Position numbers and translations under genes: made by a program
Notes under the pieces: generated by a model
Seen by the model: only the letters and a program-made list of their open reading frames with translations
The model's database searches: none
What the model was told of the DNA's origin: nothing
Origin: Haloferax profundi
Lineage (GTDB): Archaea > Halobacteriota > Halobacteria > Halobacteriales > Haloferacaceae
Assembly: GCF_001469865.1 (NCBI RefSeq)
Contig: NZ_LOPV01000039.1
Coordinates: 1 to 46,707 of the forward strand
Reading direction: 5' to 3'
Length of the DNA: 46,707 nt
Shown: piece by piece, positions 1-6,940 of the stretch
Layout: every line of letters begins with the position of its first letter
How positions within the stretch are numbered: the stretch's first letter is position 1

Positions 1-90
1 GAGTTCGGTGACGATAATCGGCCACGCCAGTTCGAACATTGGACGTTTGAGGTCACCCTCGGTGAGTGAACCTCCTTCGGGGACAGACAC
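1..90 (-). CDS. MATE family efflux transporter, N-terminal fragment (runs off the window)
   Basis: Thirty codons are visible on the minus strand from a GTG at 90 to the window edge. The peptide contains EGDLKRPMFELAWPIIVTEL, which matches the conserved start of haloarchaeal MATE (multidrug and toxin extrusion) exporters just before the first membrane helix. The family exports cationic compounds in exchange for Na+ or H+. It lies downstream of the ferredoxin gene on the same strand, with 168 bases between. The start codon is inferred, since no ATG is nearby. Only the N terminus is seen, so the substrate cannot be judged. Confidence 0.7.
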   Translation of the reverse strand, partial: MSVPEGGSLTEGDLKRPMFELAWPIIVTEL

Positions 91-258
91 TGAACCTGTG
101 AGACACGCGGCGTGCGTTTCAAGGCGTCGATAATTTTCTCAGGAGGTCGAGCGCGGCAGACTCTCCCGAGTCAAAAACGCGCCCAAGAGAGACGACTCGC
201 GTGGCGAGGCGAGAACTCAGAAAGCGAGCGCGAGAAAACGAATGGTGGGTTCGAGTCG

Positions 259-843
259 TTACGGTGCTTCGCCAGTCTCGATGGCGAAGTCGGCCTTCGG
301 GTAGGCCACACACGTCAGGGTGTACCCGTTGTCCATCTCGTCGTCGGAGAGGGTCTCTTGCGTGTGGTGGGTCACGTACTCTTCGGCGGGTCCGTTGGTA
401 ATCTTCGCGGCACAGGAGACACACGAACCCTGGCGGCACGCGTACGGAAGGTCCATCCCTGCGTCTTCACCCTGGTCGAGGACCGTCTGGTTGCTCGCCA
501 GTTCGATGGTCTCACCTTGCTTGACGAACTCGACTTCGAAGTACTCGACTTCGTCTTCGGGCATGTCCGCGGGGCTCGGTTCTTCCTCTTCGGCTTCTTC
601 GCCTTCGAGTTCGGCACCTTCTTCGCCACCGGCGATTGCACCAGCGACCGCGCCACCGCCGATGGAGCGGTTCATTGGTTCGGGGAAGTCGGTCTCCGGG
701 ACGGTCGCCGCACGGCGCTCGAGGACCTCTTGCGTGATGTCGGCGGTTGGTTCCCAACCGGTGCCCTTCGAGAAGTGCAGGGCGACGGCGAGGAGTACCA
801 GGACTAATCCGGCCCCGACACCCACCAGACTGATGACTGCCAT
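259..843 (-). CDS. Membrane-anchored [2Fe-2S] ferredoxin
   Basis: A 194-residue protein with three parts. Residues 1-23 are one hydrophobic helix, probably an N-terminal membrane anchor. Residues 24-98 are a Gly/Ala stretch followed by a Glu-rich linker. Residues 99-194 are a plant-type ferredoxin domain with cysteines at 136, 141, 144 and 178, the C-x4-C-x2-C...C pattern that holds a [2Fe-2S] cluster. The anchor sets it apart from the soluble haloarchaeal ferredoxin; it probably passes electrons at the membrane surface, partner unknown. A CTTAAC-like box about 27 bases upstream on the minus strand fits a leaderless promoter. The gene follows 6-phosphogluconate dehydrogenase by 149 bases on the same strand. 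Confidence 0.88.
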   Translation of the reverse strand: MAVISLVGVGAGLVLVLLAVALHFSKGTGWEPTADITQEVLERRAATVPETDFPEPMNRSIGGGAVAGAIAGGEEGAELEGEEAEEEEPSPADMPEDEVEYFEVEFVKQGETIELASNQTVLDQGEDAGMDLPYACRQGSCVSCAAKITNGPAEEYVTHHTQETLSDDEMDNGYTLTCVAYPKADFAIETGEAP

Positions 844-992
844 GAGGGCGGATATGGAGGGAGGGGTTAAGGAAATTGTGATTGTGGCGCCGTCGCCGAA
901 CTGTCAAATCCGCCGGGGAGACGGCGTCGACGGGTAAGTTCCCACAATATTTCGGGGCGACCTGTGTTGGTGCCCGTTTTCTGTCGACGCGG

Positions 993-1892
993 TTACTCGT
1001 CTTTTCGCGCGACTTCGTGACGGCCGAACCCGTATCGAAGTCGGTTGGCGAGGCGGCGCGAGAATCGGTCGTCGGCGCGCGACCCGAAGCGCTCGGCGAG
1101 CGACTGGTAGATGAGCGGAACGGGCACTTCCTGTTCGAGTGCTTCTTGGACCGTCCACGTGCCAGTCGACCCGCCAGCGATGTGGTCGTCCACGTCGCCG
1201 AGGTCGGTCCCTTCCTCGCGGAACGCCTCTTCGCAGAGTTCGAGGAGCCACGAGCGGATGACTGCACCGTTGTTCCACGTGCGCGCGACCGCTTCGAGGT
1301 CGAGGTCGTAGCGGCCCTCGGCGAGCAGTTCAAAGCCTTCGCCGTAGGCCTGCATCAGCGCGTATTCGACGCCGTTGTGGACCATCTTCACGTAGTGGCC
1401 GGACCCTGCTTCGCCCATCCGGTCGTGGCCATCGGGGTTGGTCGCGACGGCGTCGAAGACGGGTGTCATCTCGTCGTAGGCCCACTGCGGGCCACCAATC
1501 ATGAGTGAGAAGCCGAGTTCGGCCCCGGCGGGACCGCCGGAGGTTCCACAGTCGAGGTACGCCGCGGAACATGCTTCGGCACGACGAACCGACGCCTCGA
1601 AGTGTGAGTTGCCGCCGTCGACGACCACGTCGTCTGCGTCGAGGTGCGGGTCGAGGTCGTCGAGCGTCGCGTCCACCGCGTCGCCCGCGGGGACCATGAG
1701 CCAGATTCGCTTGTCGTCTCCGAGTCGGTCGGCGAGGTCAGCGACGCTCTCGGCGGGTTCTGCGCCCGCGTCTGCCGCTGCTGCGACTGCCTCTTCGGAG
1801 AGGTCGAAGGCGACGACTTCGTGCCCGGCATCGAGCACTCGGTCGACGACGATGCGCCCCATACGGCCGAGGCCGATGACGCCTAGTTGCAT
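993..1892 (-). CDS. gndA: 6-phosphogluconate dehydrogenase (decarboxylating), short archaeal type
   Basis: A 299-residue protein that begins with a Rossmann NAD(P)-binding motif, GLGRMG at residues 6-11. The middle carries the family signature GSGHYVKMVHNGVEYALMQA, with the catalytic Lys and substrate-binding Asn. The length matches the short (about 300-residue) 6PGDH class, not the 470-residue class. It converts 6-phosphogluconate to ribulose 5-phosphate and CO2 while reducing NAD(P)+. In Haloferax this enzyme serves the oxidative pentose phosphate pathway. Transcribed toward the ferredoxin gene and separated by 81 bases from the ATP-grasp gene. Confidence 0.93.
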   Translation of the reverse strand: MQLGVIGLGRMGRIVVDRVLDAGHEVVAFDLSEEAVAAAADAGAEPAESVADLADRLGDDKRIWLMVPAGDAVDATLDDLDPHLDADDVVVDGGNSHFEASVRRAEACSAAYLDCGTSGGPAGAELGFSLMIGGPQWAYDEMTPVFDAVATNPDGHDRMGEAGSGHYVKMVHNGVEYALMQAYGEGFELLAEGRYDLDLEAVARTWNNGAVIRSWLLELCEEAFREEGTDLGDVDDHIAGGSTGTWTVQEALEQEVPVPLIYQSLAERFGSRADDRFSRRLANRLRYGFGRHEVARKDE

Positions 1893-1973
1893 GCGACGGA
1901 GTCGTCTTCGGGGGGAGGTAGTGGTTGTGGTTTGGCGCGCAGGACGAACGAGTCGGCCCGGCCGAACTCGTTT

Positions 1974-2846
1974 TCAGAGTCGGTCGAGTATCGCGTCCGA
2001 CAGGAGACTACCGGCGTCGGCATCGACCCGGAAGAACAGTTCGGGTTCGATGAGTTCGACTTCGAGGAGGACGAAGTCGCCGTCTCGTTCGACGCCGTCG
2101 ACGCGGGCGTACAGCGGACGGTCGCCACCCATCTCGTCGGCAACTGCGTCGACGACGTCTCTCGCGTGGTCACGGAGCGTCTCGCTCGGTGTCTCGACGT
2201 GGACGCTCCCGCCGTGTTTCTCTTGGACGCGGTAATCTCCCGACTCCGGGCGTTTGACGACGGCGTGGCTGAACTCGTCGCCGAAGAACACGACCGACCA
2301 CTCGCCGTCGGTGATGTCGTCTGCGAACTCCTGGACGAGTACGTCCTTCTGTGCGACGAGTGCTTCGACCCACGACTGCTCTGCTTCGGCGTCCTCGCGG
2401 CCGATTCGTTTCGTCTCGAACGCGCCGGCGCTCACCGCAGGTTTGACGACGAGTTCGTCCCACCCTCTGTCGTCGAAGACCGACGTGAGCGACACGTCAC
2501 CGCCCTGTTCGACGTACTCGGTCGGGAGCGTCGAGACGCCGTGTCGCTCCAAGTCCCGCAGGTAGAACTTGTGGCTGTTCCAGCGGAGTGTCTCGACCGA
2601 GTTCAACACTGTACAGGACGAGGCGTCGAGTTCGTCGACCCACGCGCTGAACTCGTCGGGGCGCTTGTAGTAGTCCCAAATCGACCTGACGACGACGGCG
2701 TCGTAGTCGTTCCACTCGACAGTTTCGTCGGACCAGACGGTCGGTTCTGCGGTCACGCCTCGGTCACGGAGTGCGTCGAGAAACGACGCGTCGTCGTCGA
2801 CGAGCGAGGGGAGTTCTTCACAGGTGGCGAGTGCGATGGAGGTCAC
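1974..2846 (-). CDS. ATP-grasp ligase, DcsG/RimK-like
   Basis: A 290-residue protein from a GTG start at 2846. The frame stays open to 3059, but that stretch overlaps the divergent aminopeptidase promoter and has no protein-like composition, and the fold begins at TSIALATCEELPSL. Recognisable elements are VVVRSIWDYYKRPDEF near the N terminus, WNSHKFYLRDLERHGVSTLP leading into the ATP-grasp core, and VLLEVELIEPELFF at the metal/ATP site. This arrangement resembles the ATP-grasp group that includes the cycloserine protein DcsG. Such enzymes join a carboxylate to an amine through an acyl-phosphate; the substrate here is unknown. No biosynthetic cluster surrounds it, so a cycloserine role is not implied. 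Confidence 0.82.
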   Translation of the reverse strand: MTSIALATCEELPSLVDDDASFLDALRDRGVTAEPTVWSDETVEWNDYDAVVVRSIWDYYKRPDEFSAWVDELDASSCTVLNSVETLRWNSHKFYLRDLERHGVSTLPTEYVEQGGDVSLTSVFDDRGWDELVVKPAVSAGAFETKRIGREDAEAEQSWVEALVAQKDVLVQEFADDITDGEWSVVFFGDEFSHAVVKRPESGDYRVQEKHGGSVHVETPSETLRDHARDVVDAVADEMGGDRPLYARVDGVERDGDFVLLEVELIEPELFFRVDADAGSLLSDAILDRL

Positions 2847-2928
2847 GGGATGGTGTGTCGCACGTCGGGCGATAAGCGTTCTGTCACGATTCTCGGAGAT
2901 GGGTGCGTCACGGTCGCCAGACGCCGAC

Positions 2929-2936
2929 GTTTTTAC
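2929..2936 (+). promoter_or_regulatory. TATA-like box for the M29 aminopeptidase
   Basis: GTTTTTAC is centred about 25 bases before the ATG at 2958, the spacing expected for a leaderless archaeal transcript. It supports 2958 as the start rather than any upstream in-frame codon. Confidence 0.6.
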
Positions 2937-2957
2937 CGCCCCCCGCGAGGTCCGCGT

Positions 2958-4052
2958 ATGGACGAACGCATCTACGAGCACGCCGAGGTACTCGTCGATT
3001 GGAGCGCACGAATCGAGGCCGGCGACGACGTGGTCCTTTCGGTCGGTGAGGGCGCTCACGACCTCGCTGTCGCCGTCGCCGAGGCACTCGGTGAACGCGG
3101 CGCGAACGTCGTCACGACCTACGCATCAGAGGAGGTTCAGCGCGCGTACCTGCGCGCCCACGACGGCGACTTCGAACTCCCGGAACACGAACTCGCACTC
3201 TACGAGGCGGCCGATTCGGTCCTCTTCCTCGGTGGCACGCGAAACACGGCCACGACGGCAGACGTGCCAACCGAGACACGGCAAGCCTACGGCCGTGCCA
3301 CGGAAGCAGTTCGTGAGGCTCGTATGGCGACCGACTGGGTTTCGACGGTCCACCCCACACGAGCGATGGCCCAGCAGGCCGGCATGTCCTACGAGGAGTA
3401 CGCCGACTTCGTCTACGATGCCGTCCTCCGCGATTGGGAGGCCCTCGCCGACGAGATGGCGAACATGAAAGAGATTCTCGACGACGGGTCGGAGGTCCGA
3501 ATCGTCAAGGAAGACACCGACCTCACGATGTCCATCGAGGGGCGGACGGCGGTCAACTCCGGTGCGTCTGTCGTCTACGACTCACACAACCTCCCGTCCG
3601 GCGAGGTGTTCACCGCACCCGTCGAAGACGCCGTCGAGGGCGAGGTGTTCTTCGACGTGCCGATGACGCTCGAAGGCCACCGCGTCGAGAACGTCCACCT
3701 CACGTTCGAAGGTGGTGAAGTCGTAGACTTCAGCGCGGGACAGGGTGAAGAGGCACTCGCCGGCATCCTCGATACCGACGAGGGCGCACGCCGTCTCGGC
3801 GAACTCGGCATCGGCATGAATCGCGGCATCGACCGCTTTACCGACAGTATCCTCTTCGACGAGAAGATGGGCGACACCATCCACCTCGCCGTCGGGCGCG
3901 CCTACGACGCCTGCCTCCCCGAGGGCGAAGACGGCAACCAGTCTGCAGTCCACGTAGACATGATAACCGACATGAGCGAGGACTCGCGCATCGAAGTCGA
4001 CGGCGAAGTCGTCCAGCGGAATGGCGTCTTCCGCTGGGAAGACGGCTTTTAA
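2958..4052 (+). CDS. M29-family aminopeptidase (AmpS/PepS type)
   Basis: A 364-residue protein. The open frame extends upstream to 1887, but the family starts at MDERIYEHAEVLVDWSARI, and a TATA-like box lies 25 bases before this ATG. M29 features include the N-terminal Rossmann-like half and the metal-site region: an EGRTAVNSG segment, a GEVFTAPVEDAVEG segment (conserved Glu) and a C-terminal DMITDM segment. Members are cobalt- or zinc-dependent enzymes that remove N-terminal residues from peptides in the cytoplasm. It is divergent from the ATP-grasp gene with 111 bases between starts. Confidence 0.93.
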   Translation: MDERIYEHAEVLVDWSARIEAGDDVVLSVGEGAHDLAVAVAEALGERGANVVTTYASEEVQRAYLRAHDGDFELPEHELALYEAADSVLFLGGTRNTATTADVPTETRQAYGRATEAVREARMATDWVSTVHPTRAMAQQAGMSYEEYADFVYDAVLRDWEALADEMANMKEILDDGSEVRIVKEDTDLTMSIEGRTAVNSGASVVYDSHNLPSGEVFTAPVEDAVEGEVFFDVPMTLEGHRVENVHLTFEGGEVVDFSAGQGEEALAGILDTDEGARRLGELGIGMNRGIDRFTDSILFDEKMGDTIHLAVGRAYDACLPEGEDGNQSAVHVDMITDMSEDSRIEVDGEVVQRNGVFRWEDGF

Positions 4053-4176
4053 CGTGGCCTGTCGTTCCGCTTAGGAGGGCGATACGACACGGAGACGAAG
4101 GGTTAGGACGTTCTGTTGGAGAGGTTGGCTCGGCGACTGTCGTCGTCTGTCGCACTCGTCTTCGACGTGTCAGAAT

Positions 4177-4190
4177 AATAGTCTACTATT
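4177..4190. repeat. Inverted repeat upstream of the HiPIP-like gene
   Basis: AATAGT-CT-ACTATT is a perfect 6-base inverted repeat with a 2-base centre in the AT-rich stretch between 4170 and 4215. The next start codon is at 4250, and a possible TATA box (AACTATAC) lies at about 4207-4214. The repeat sits just upstream of that box, where an activator would bind. No known regulator motif was recognised. Confidence 0.4.
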
Positions 4191-4249
4191 CGCTATTGAT
4201 ACGTGGTAACTATACGCCTACCAAAGTGCGCTGACAGACTAGCTCCTTT

Positions 4250-5083
4250 ATGGCACATTCTAGCCGGACGAGGCGGCGGTTCCTTCAACTGGCGGGGAGT
4301 GGCACAGTTCTGAGTCTTGCTGGTTGTCTCGGGGGTGGTGGGTCTCAAGAGACTGAGACGACGACAACCGAGGAGATGACGGAAGAAGAACACGAAGAGG
4401 AACTTCCAGAGGGTGTCTCCGAAGAGGAGTTCGAGCGCGGTCCGGTTCCCGAAGAGTACCGGACAGCGCTGTCTCAGGCGAACGAGGAACGAGACCCAGA
4501 CCGCTTGCTCGCGAAGCCAGACGTCCAATTCCAGGAGGCAGACGCAGCGTTCGAGGCGGGACTCGCCGTCGAAGGGACGAACTGTGGGAACTGCGCGGAG
4601 TACATCCCGGACAAGAACGGCGACGGGTTCGGGGCGTGCGCGAAAGTCGAGGGGTACGTCGACCCCGAAGACTGGTGCGTCCTCTGGGAGTCTATCGAAG
4701 AAGCCGAAGCGGAAGCAGAGCAGACGGCGGAAGGCGACGGAGAAGACCACGAAGAGGAACTCCCGGAAGGCGTCTCCGAAGAGGAGTTCGAGCGCGGACC
4801 GGTCCCAGAGGCGTACCGGACCGCGTTGTCACAGGCGAACGAAGAACGAGACCCAGACCGCTTGTTCACGAAAGAGGAAGTTCAGTTCCAAGAAGCGGAC
4901 GACGCTGTCGCAGCAGGATTCGCCGACGAAGGCAGCGACTGTGGGAACTGCGCGGAGTACATCCCGGACAAGAACGGTGACGGGTTCGGGGCGTGCGCGA
5001 AAGTCGAAGGCTACATCGACCCCGAAGACTGGTGTGTCGTCTGGGAGTCTATCGAAGACGCAGAAGCAGAACAAGAGAGCTAA
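4250..5083 (+). CDS. Tat lipoprotein with two tandem HiPIP-like [4Fe-4S] domains
   Basis: A 277-residue exported protein. RTRRRFLQLAGSGTVLSLAG ending in Cys26 is a twin-arginine signal with a lipobox, so it is probably folded with its cofactor in the cytoplasm and then lipid-anchored outside. Two near-identical domains follow, about residues 50-150 and 169-269, offset by exactly 119 residues (357 bases). Each has the HiPIP cysteine pattern C-x2-C-x14-C-x12-C: 112/115/130/143 and 231/234/249/262, with YIPDKNGDGFGAC and an aromatic-rich DWCVLWE end. HiPIPs carry one [4Fe-4S] cluster that works at high potential. Acidic Glu-rich linkers join the domains. Ordinary HiPIPs have a single domain, so this is a duplicated form. 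The electron partner is unknown. Confidence 0.82.
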   Translation: MAHSSRTRRRFLQLAGSGTVLSLAGCLGGGGSQETETTTTEEMTEEEHEEELPEGVSEEEFERGPVPEEYRTALSQANEERDPDRLLAKPDVQFQEADAAFEAGLAVEGTNCGNCAEYIPDKNGDGFGACAKVEGYVDPEDWCVLWESIEEAEAEAEQTAEGDGEDHEEELPEGVSEEEFERGPVPEAYRTALSQANEERDPDRLFTKEEVQFQEADDAVAAGFADEGSDCGNCAEYIPDKNGDGFGACAKVEGYIDPEDWCVVWESIEDAEAEQES

Positions 5084-5090
5084 CTCGGAC

Positions 5091-5345
5091 TTACTCTTGG
5101 GCCACCCCGATGTGCTTCAGCACGCCGCCACAGCGGGGACACAGCTGTTCGTGGACGCCGTGCCCAGAGCGGTAGCCACACGAGACACACTCGTACCACG
5201 CCCGTTCGACGAGCACTTCGGTCGGTCGTTCGACCAGTTCTTCGGGACGGCGCTCGGCCAGTTCGGTCGGTTCCGGTTCGACGAGTTCTCTCGACTCCGC
5301 TTCCACGAGGTCTGTCGGCTCGCGTGTGGTGATATCGTCGGTCAT
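5091..5345 (-). CDS. Small zinc-ribbon protein (rubrerythrin-like domain)
   Basis: An 84-residue protein. Residues 1-50 are acidic and repeat Leu-Val-Glu units. The C terminus holds YECVSCGYRSG and LCPRCGG, a C-x2-C...C-x2-C zinc ribbon or rubredoxin-like knuckle typical of short haloarchaeal proteins annotated as rubrerythrin-like. No di-iron domain is present, so rubrerythrin activity is not expected. Convergent with the HiPIP-like gene, with stops 8 bases apart. GTTAACT at 5369-5376 lies about 27 bases before the ATG. Confidence 0.75.
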   Translation of the reverse strand: MTDDITTREPTDLVEAESRELVEPEPTELAERRPEELVERPTEVLVERAWYECVSCGYRSGHGVHEQLCPRCGGVLKHIGVAQE

Positions 5346-5468
5346 GCGTGTCCATACGCTGTGCTAGGAGTTAACTGTTGACACAGTCGTTCTCAGGCGT
5401 GATCGTTCCGAATTCGGGCGTCTCGCGGGGTTTCGACGGGACTGGTCCCGAGACACGCTTTCGACGTA

Positions 5469-5478
5469 CTTTTTATCC
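5469..5478 (+). promoter_or_regulatory. TATA-like box for ribosomal protein S6e
   Basis: CTTTTTATCC is centred about 25 bases before the ATG at 5499, which fits a strong leaderless archaeal promoter. Confidence 0.65.
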
Positions 5479-5498
5479 GCGACCGTTTTCATCCGCGC

Positions 5499-5900
5499 AT
5501 GGCAGAATTCATGGTCGTCGTCGCCGACCCCGACTCCGGCGAGACCCACCAGTTCGACGTCGAAGGACAGGACGCAAACCGATTCCTCGGCCGTGACCTC
5601 GGTGACGAGGTCGACGGCGGTGCCGTCGGCCTCGACGGATTCACGCTCGAACTGACGGGCGGGTCCGACAAGGCCGGTCGTCCGATGCACCCCGAAGTCC
5701 CCGGTTCGAACCTCAAGGAAATCCTCAGCGAAGGCGGCATCGGCTACGCTCCGTCCCGTGACGGCGAGCGCAAGCGTGTCACCGTCCGCGGTCGTCAGGT
5801 CTCCGAAGAGACCGTCCAGATCAACGCGAAGGTCGTCGAAGGCGGCGACGTCGCCGCCGCACTCGGCGAAGACGACGACGAAGAAGAAGCAGACGAGTAA
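5499..5900 (+). CDS. rps6e: 30S ribosomal protein S6e
   Basis: A 133-residue protein with the S6e core: [50 protein letters not shown] and [20 protein letters not shown]. It is a small-subunit protein present in archaea and eukaryotes, not bacteria. The tail (about residues 116-133) is almost wholly Asp/Glu, a haloarchaeal acidic extension. The next gene begins 21 bases after the stop and may be co-transcribed. Confidence 0.97.
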   Translation: MAEFMVVVADPDSGETHQFDVEGQDANRFLGRDLGDEVDGGAVGLDGFTLELTGGSDKAGRPMHPEVPGSNLKEILSEGGIGYAPSRDGERKRVTVRGRQVSEETVQINAKVVEGGDVAAALGEDDDEEEADE

Positions 5901-5921
5901 GCTTTCTCGCTACTCTCTTTC

Positions 5922-6359
5922 GTGCCCGAGCAACTACCATCCGACCATCCGTCGGTCCAGACGTTCCGCGCGAGCATCGCCCGCAGCGGCGGCACTCGTC
6001 GCCCCTGTCTGCGCGTCCCCGACGAGGTCCCGGCCGCCGGCGGCGACTTCGTTCGCCTCCACCTCGACGGAACAGCCTACCACGCTCGTCTCTCCGCCGA
6101 CACCTCTGGTCTCGTGATTCGCGGTGCGTACGACAACAAACGCCTCGCACGGTCGCCCGGCGAGGGTGAGAACCGCCTCGTCGAGTGGTGTCGCGAGAAC
6201 GACCGCGGCCCAGACGATGCCGTCGAACTCGACTCGCTCGACGGTGGCTACCAGTTCGGTCTCCGCGTCCCCGGTGTCCGTACCGTCTACCGAATCACAG
6301 AGCGTCCGAACGACTCACTTTCGAGTATCGCGGAGAAGTTCGGGTTGTCGGACGAGTAG
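5922..6359 (+). CDS. Conserved haloarchaeal protein (DUF7112-like)
   Basis: A 145-residue soluble protein from a GTG start 21 bases after the S6e stop. It contains RRPCLRVPDEVPAAGGDFVR, a beta-rich middle (RGAYDNKRLARSPGEGENRL) and a C-terminal VYRITERPNDSLSSIAEKFG. No catalytic motif or membrane segment is seen. From memory it matches a haloarchaeal family called DUF7112. Its place behind S6e suggests co-expression with a ribosomal gene but does not give a function. The stop codon lies inside a 20-base direct repeat. Confidence 0.78.
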   Translation: MPEQLPSDHPSVQTFRASIARSGGTRRPCLRVPDEVPAAGGDFVRLHLDGTAYHARLSADTSGLVIRGAYDNKRLARSPGEGENRLVEWCRENDRGPDDAVELDSLDGGYQFGLRVPGVRTVYRITERPNDSLSSIAEKFGLSDE

Positions 6360-6407
6360 TTAGCTCGGCCGGTGCAGTTCAGCCGGGCGAGTAGTTAGCT
6401 CGGCCGG
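6353..6407. repeat. 20-base direct repeat across a gene end
   Basis: CGAGTAGTTAGCTCGGCCGG occurs at 6353-6372 and again at 6388-6407, a 35-base period. The first copy includes the TAG stop of the preceding gene, so the repeat looks like a local duplication of the gene end. It lies in the gap before the gene at 6488. Confidence 0.85.
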
Positions 6408-6455
6408 CCCACCTTACCGGGCGAGTCAGTCGCCTCCAGCCACGCAGATACACGC

Positions 6456-6463
6456 CGCTTTTA
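6456..6463 (+). promoter_or_regulatory. TATA-like box for the gene at 6488
   Basis: CGCTTTTA is centred about 28 bases before the ATG at 6488, consistent with a leaderless start. Confidence 0.5.
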
Positions 6464-6487
6464 GGGCCTGATTCCCCTAGGCGGGGT

Positions 6488-6916
6488 ATGAGCAAGGTAG
6501 CGGAGTACCTCGCGGGCGAGCGCCTCGACGACGTGGCGCTCTTTCTGACACACGAGTATCTCGACAGCGAAGGCAAACTCCCGAACATGGGCGAAGAGGT
6601 CGAAAACGGGTACATCCTCGTCGTCCCCGGCGACGACGGACGCCGCGCGTTCGCCGCCGGAACGGGGATGGACGCGATGGAATTCGCCCAGACGGCGATG
6701 GGCAACGACGGCGACATCGACCACGACCTGAGTGGCGGCACCTGCCCCGACGCGGCACCCGACGAGAACCACGAAGCGAAGTTCATCTTCTCGTTCGCCG
6801 AGGCGCAAAACGAGGAGGTCGGCGGTATCTACGAAGACGGCGACGTCGTCCACGCCTACGCGAAGTGCACCTGCGGGACGACGTACTCCGACCGCTGGGT
6901 CGTCGACGACGAATAA
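6488..6916 (+). CDS. Conserved haloarchaeal protein (DUF5807-like)
   Basis: A 142-residue acidic soluble protein. It includes YLAGERLDDVALFLTHEYLD, NGYILVVPGDDGRRAFAAGT and a C-terminal AYAKCTCGTTYSDRWVVDDE. The C-x-C pair near the end is a possible metal or redox site, but with Cys only there and in GGTCPD no complete zinc finger is evident. From memory it belongs to the haloarchaeal family DUF5807, of unknown function. Convergent with the DHH phosphoesterase gene, with 24 bases between stops. Confidence 0.78.
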   Translation: MSKVAEYLAGERLDDVALFLTHEYLDSEGKLPNMGEEVENGYILVVPGDDGRRAFAAGTGMDAMEFAQTAMGNDGDIDHDLSGGTCPDAAPDENHEAKFIFSFAEAQNEEVGGIYEDGDVVHAYAKCTCGTTYSDRWVVDDE

Positions 6917-6940
6917 CGCGACGACAGTTCTGAGTCGGTC

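Noticed and set aside
1887-2957. Upstream part of the frame that ends in the aminopeptidase
   Set aside because: It is antisense to the ATP-grasp gene; the family start and a TATA-like box place the true start at 2958.
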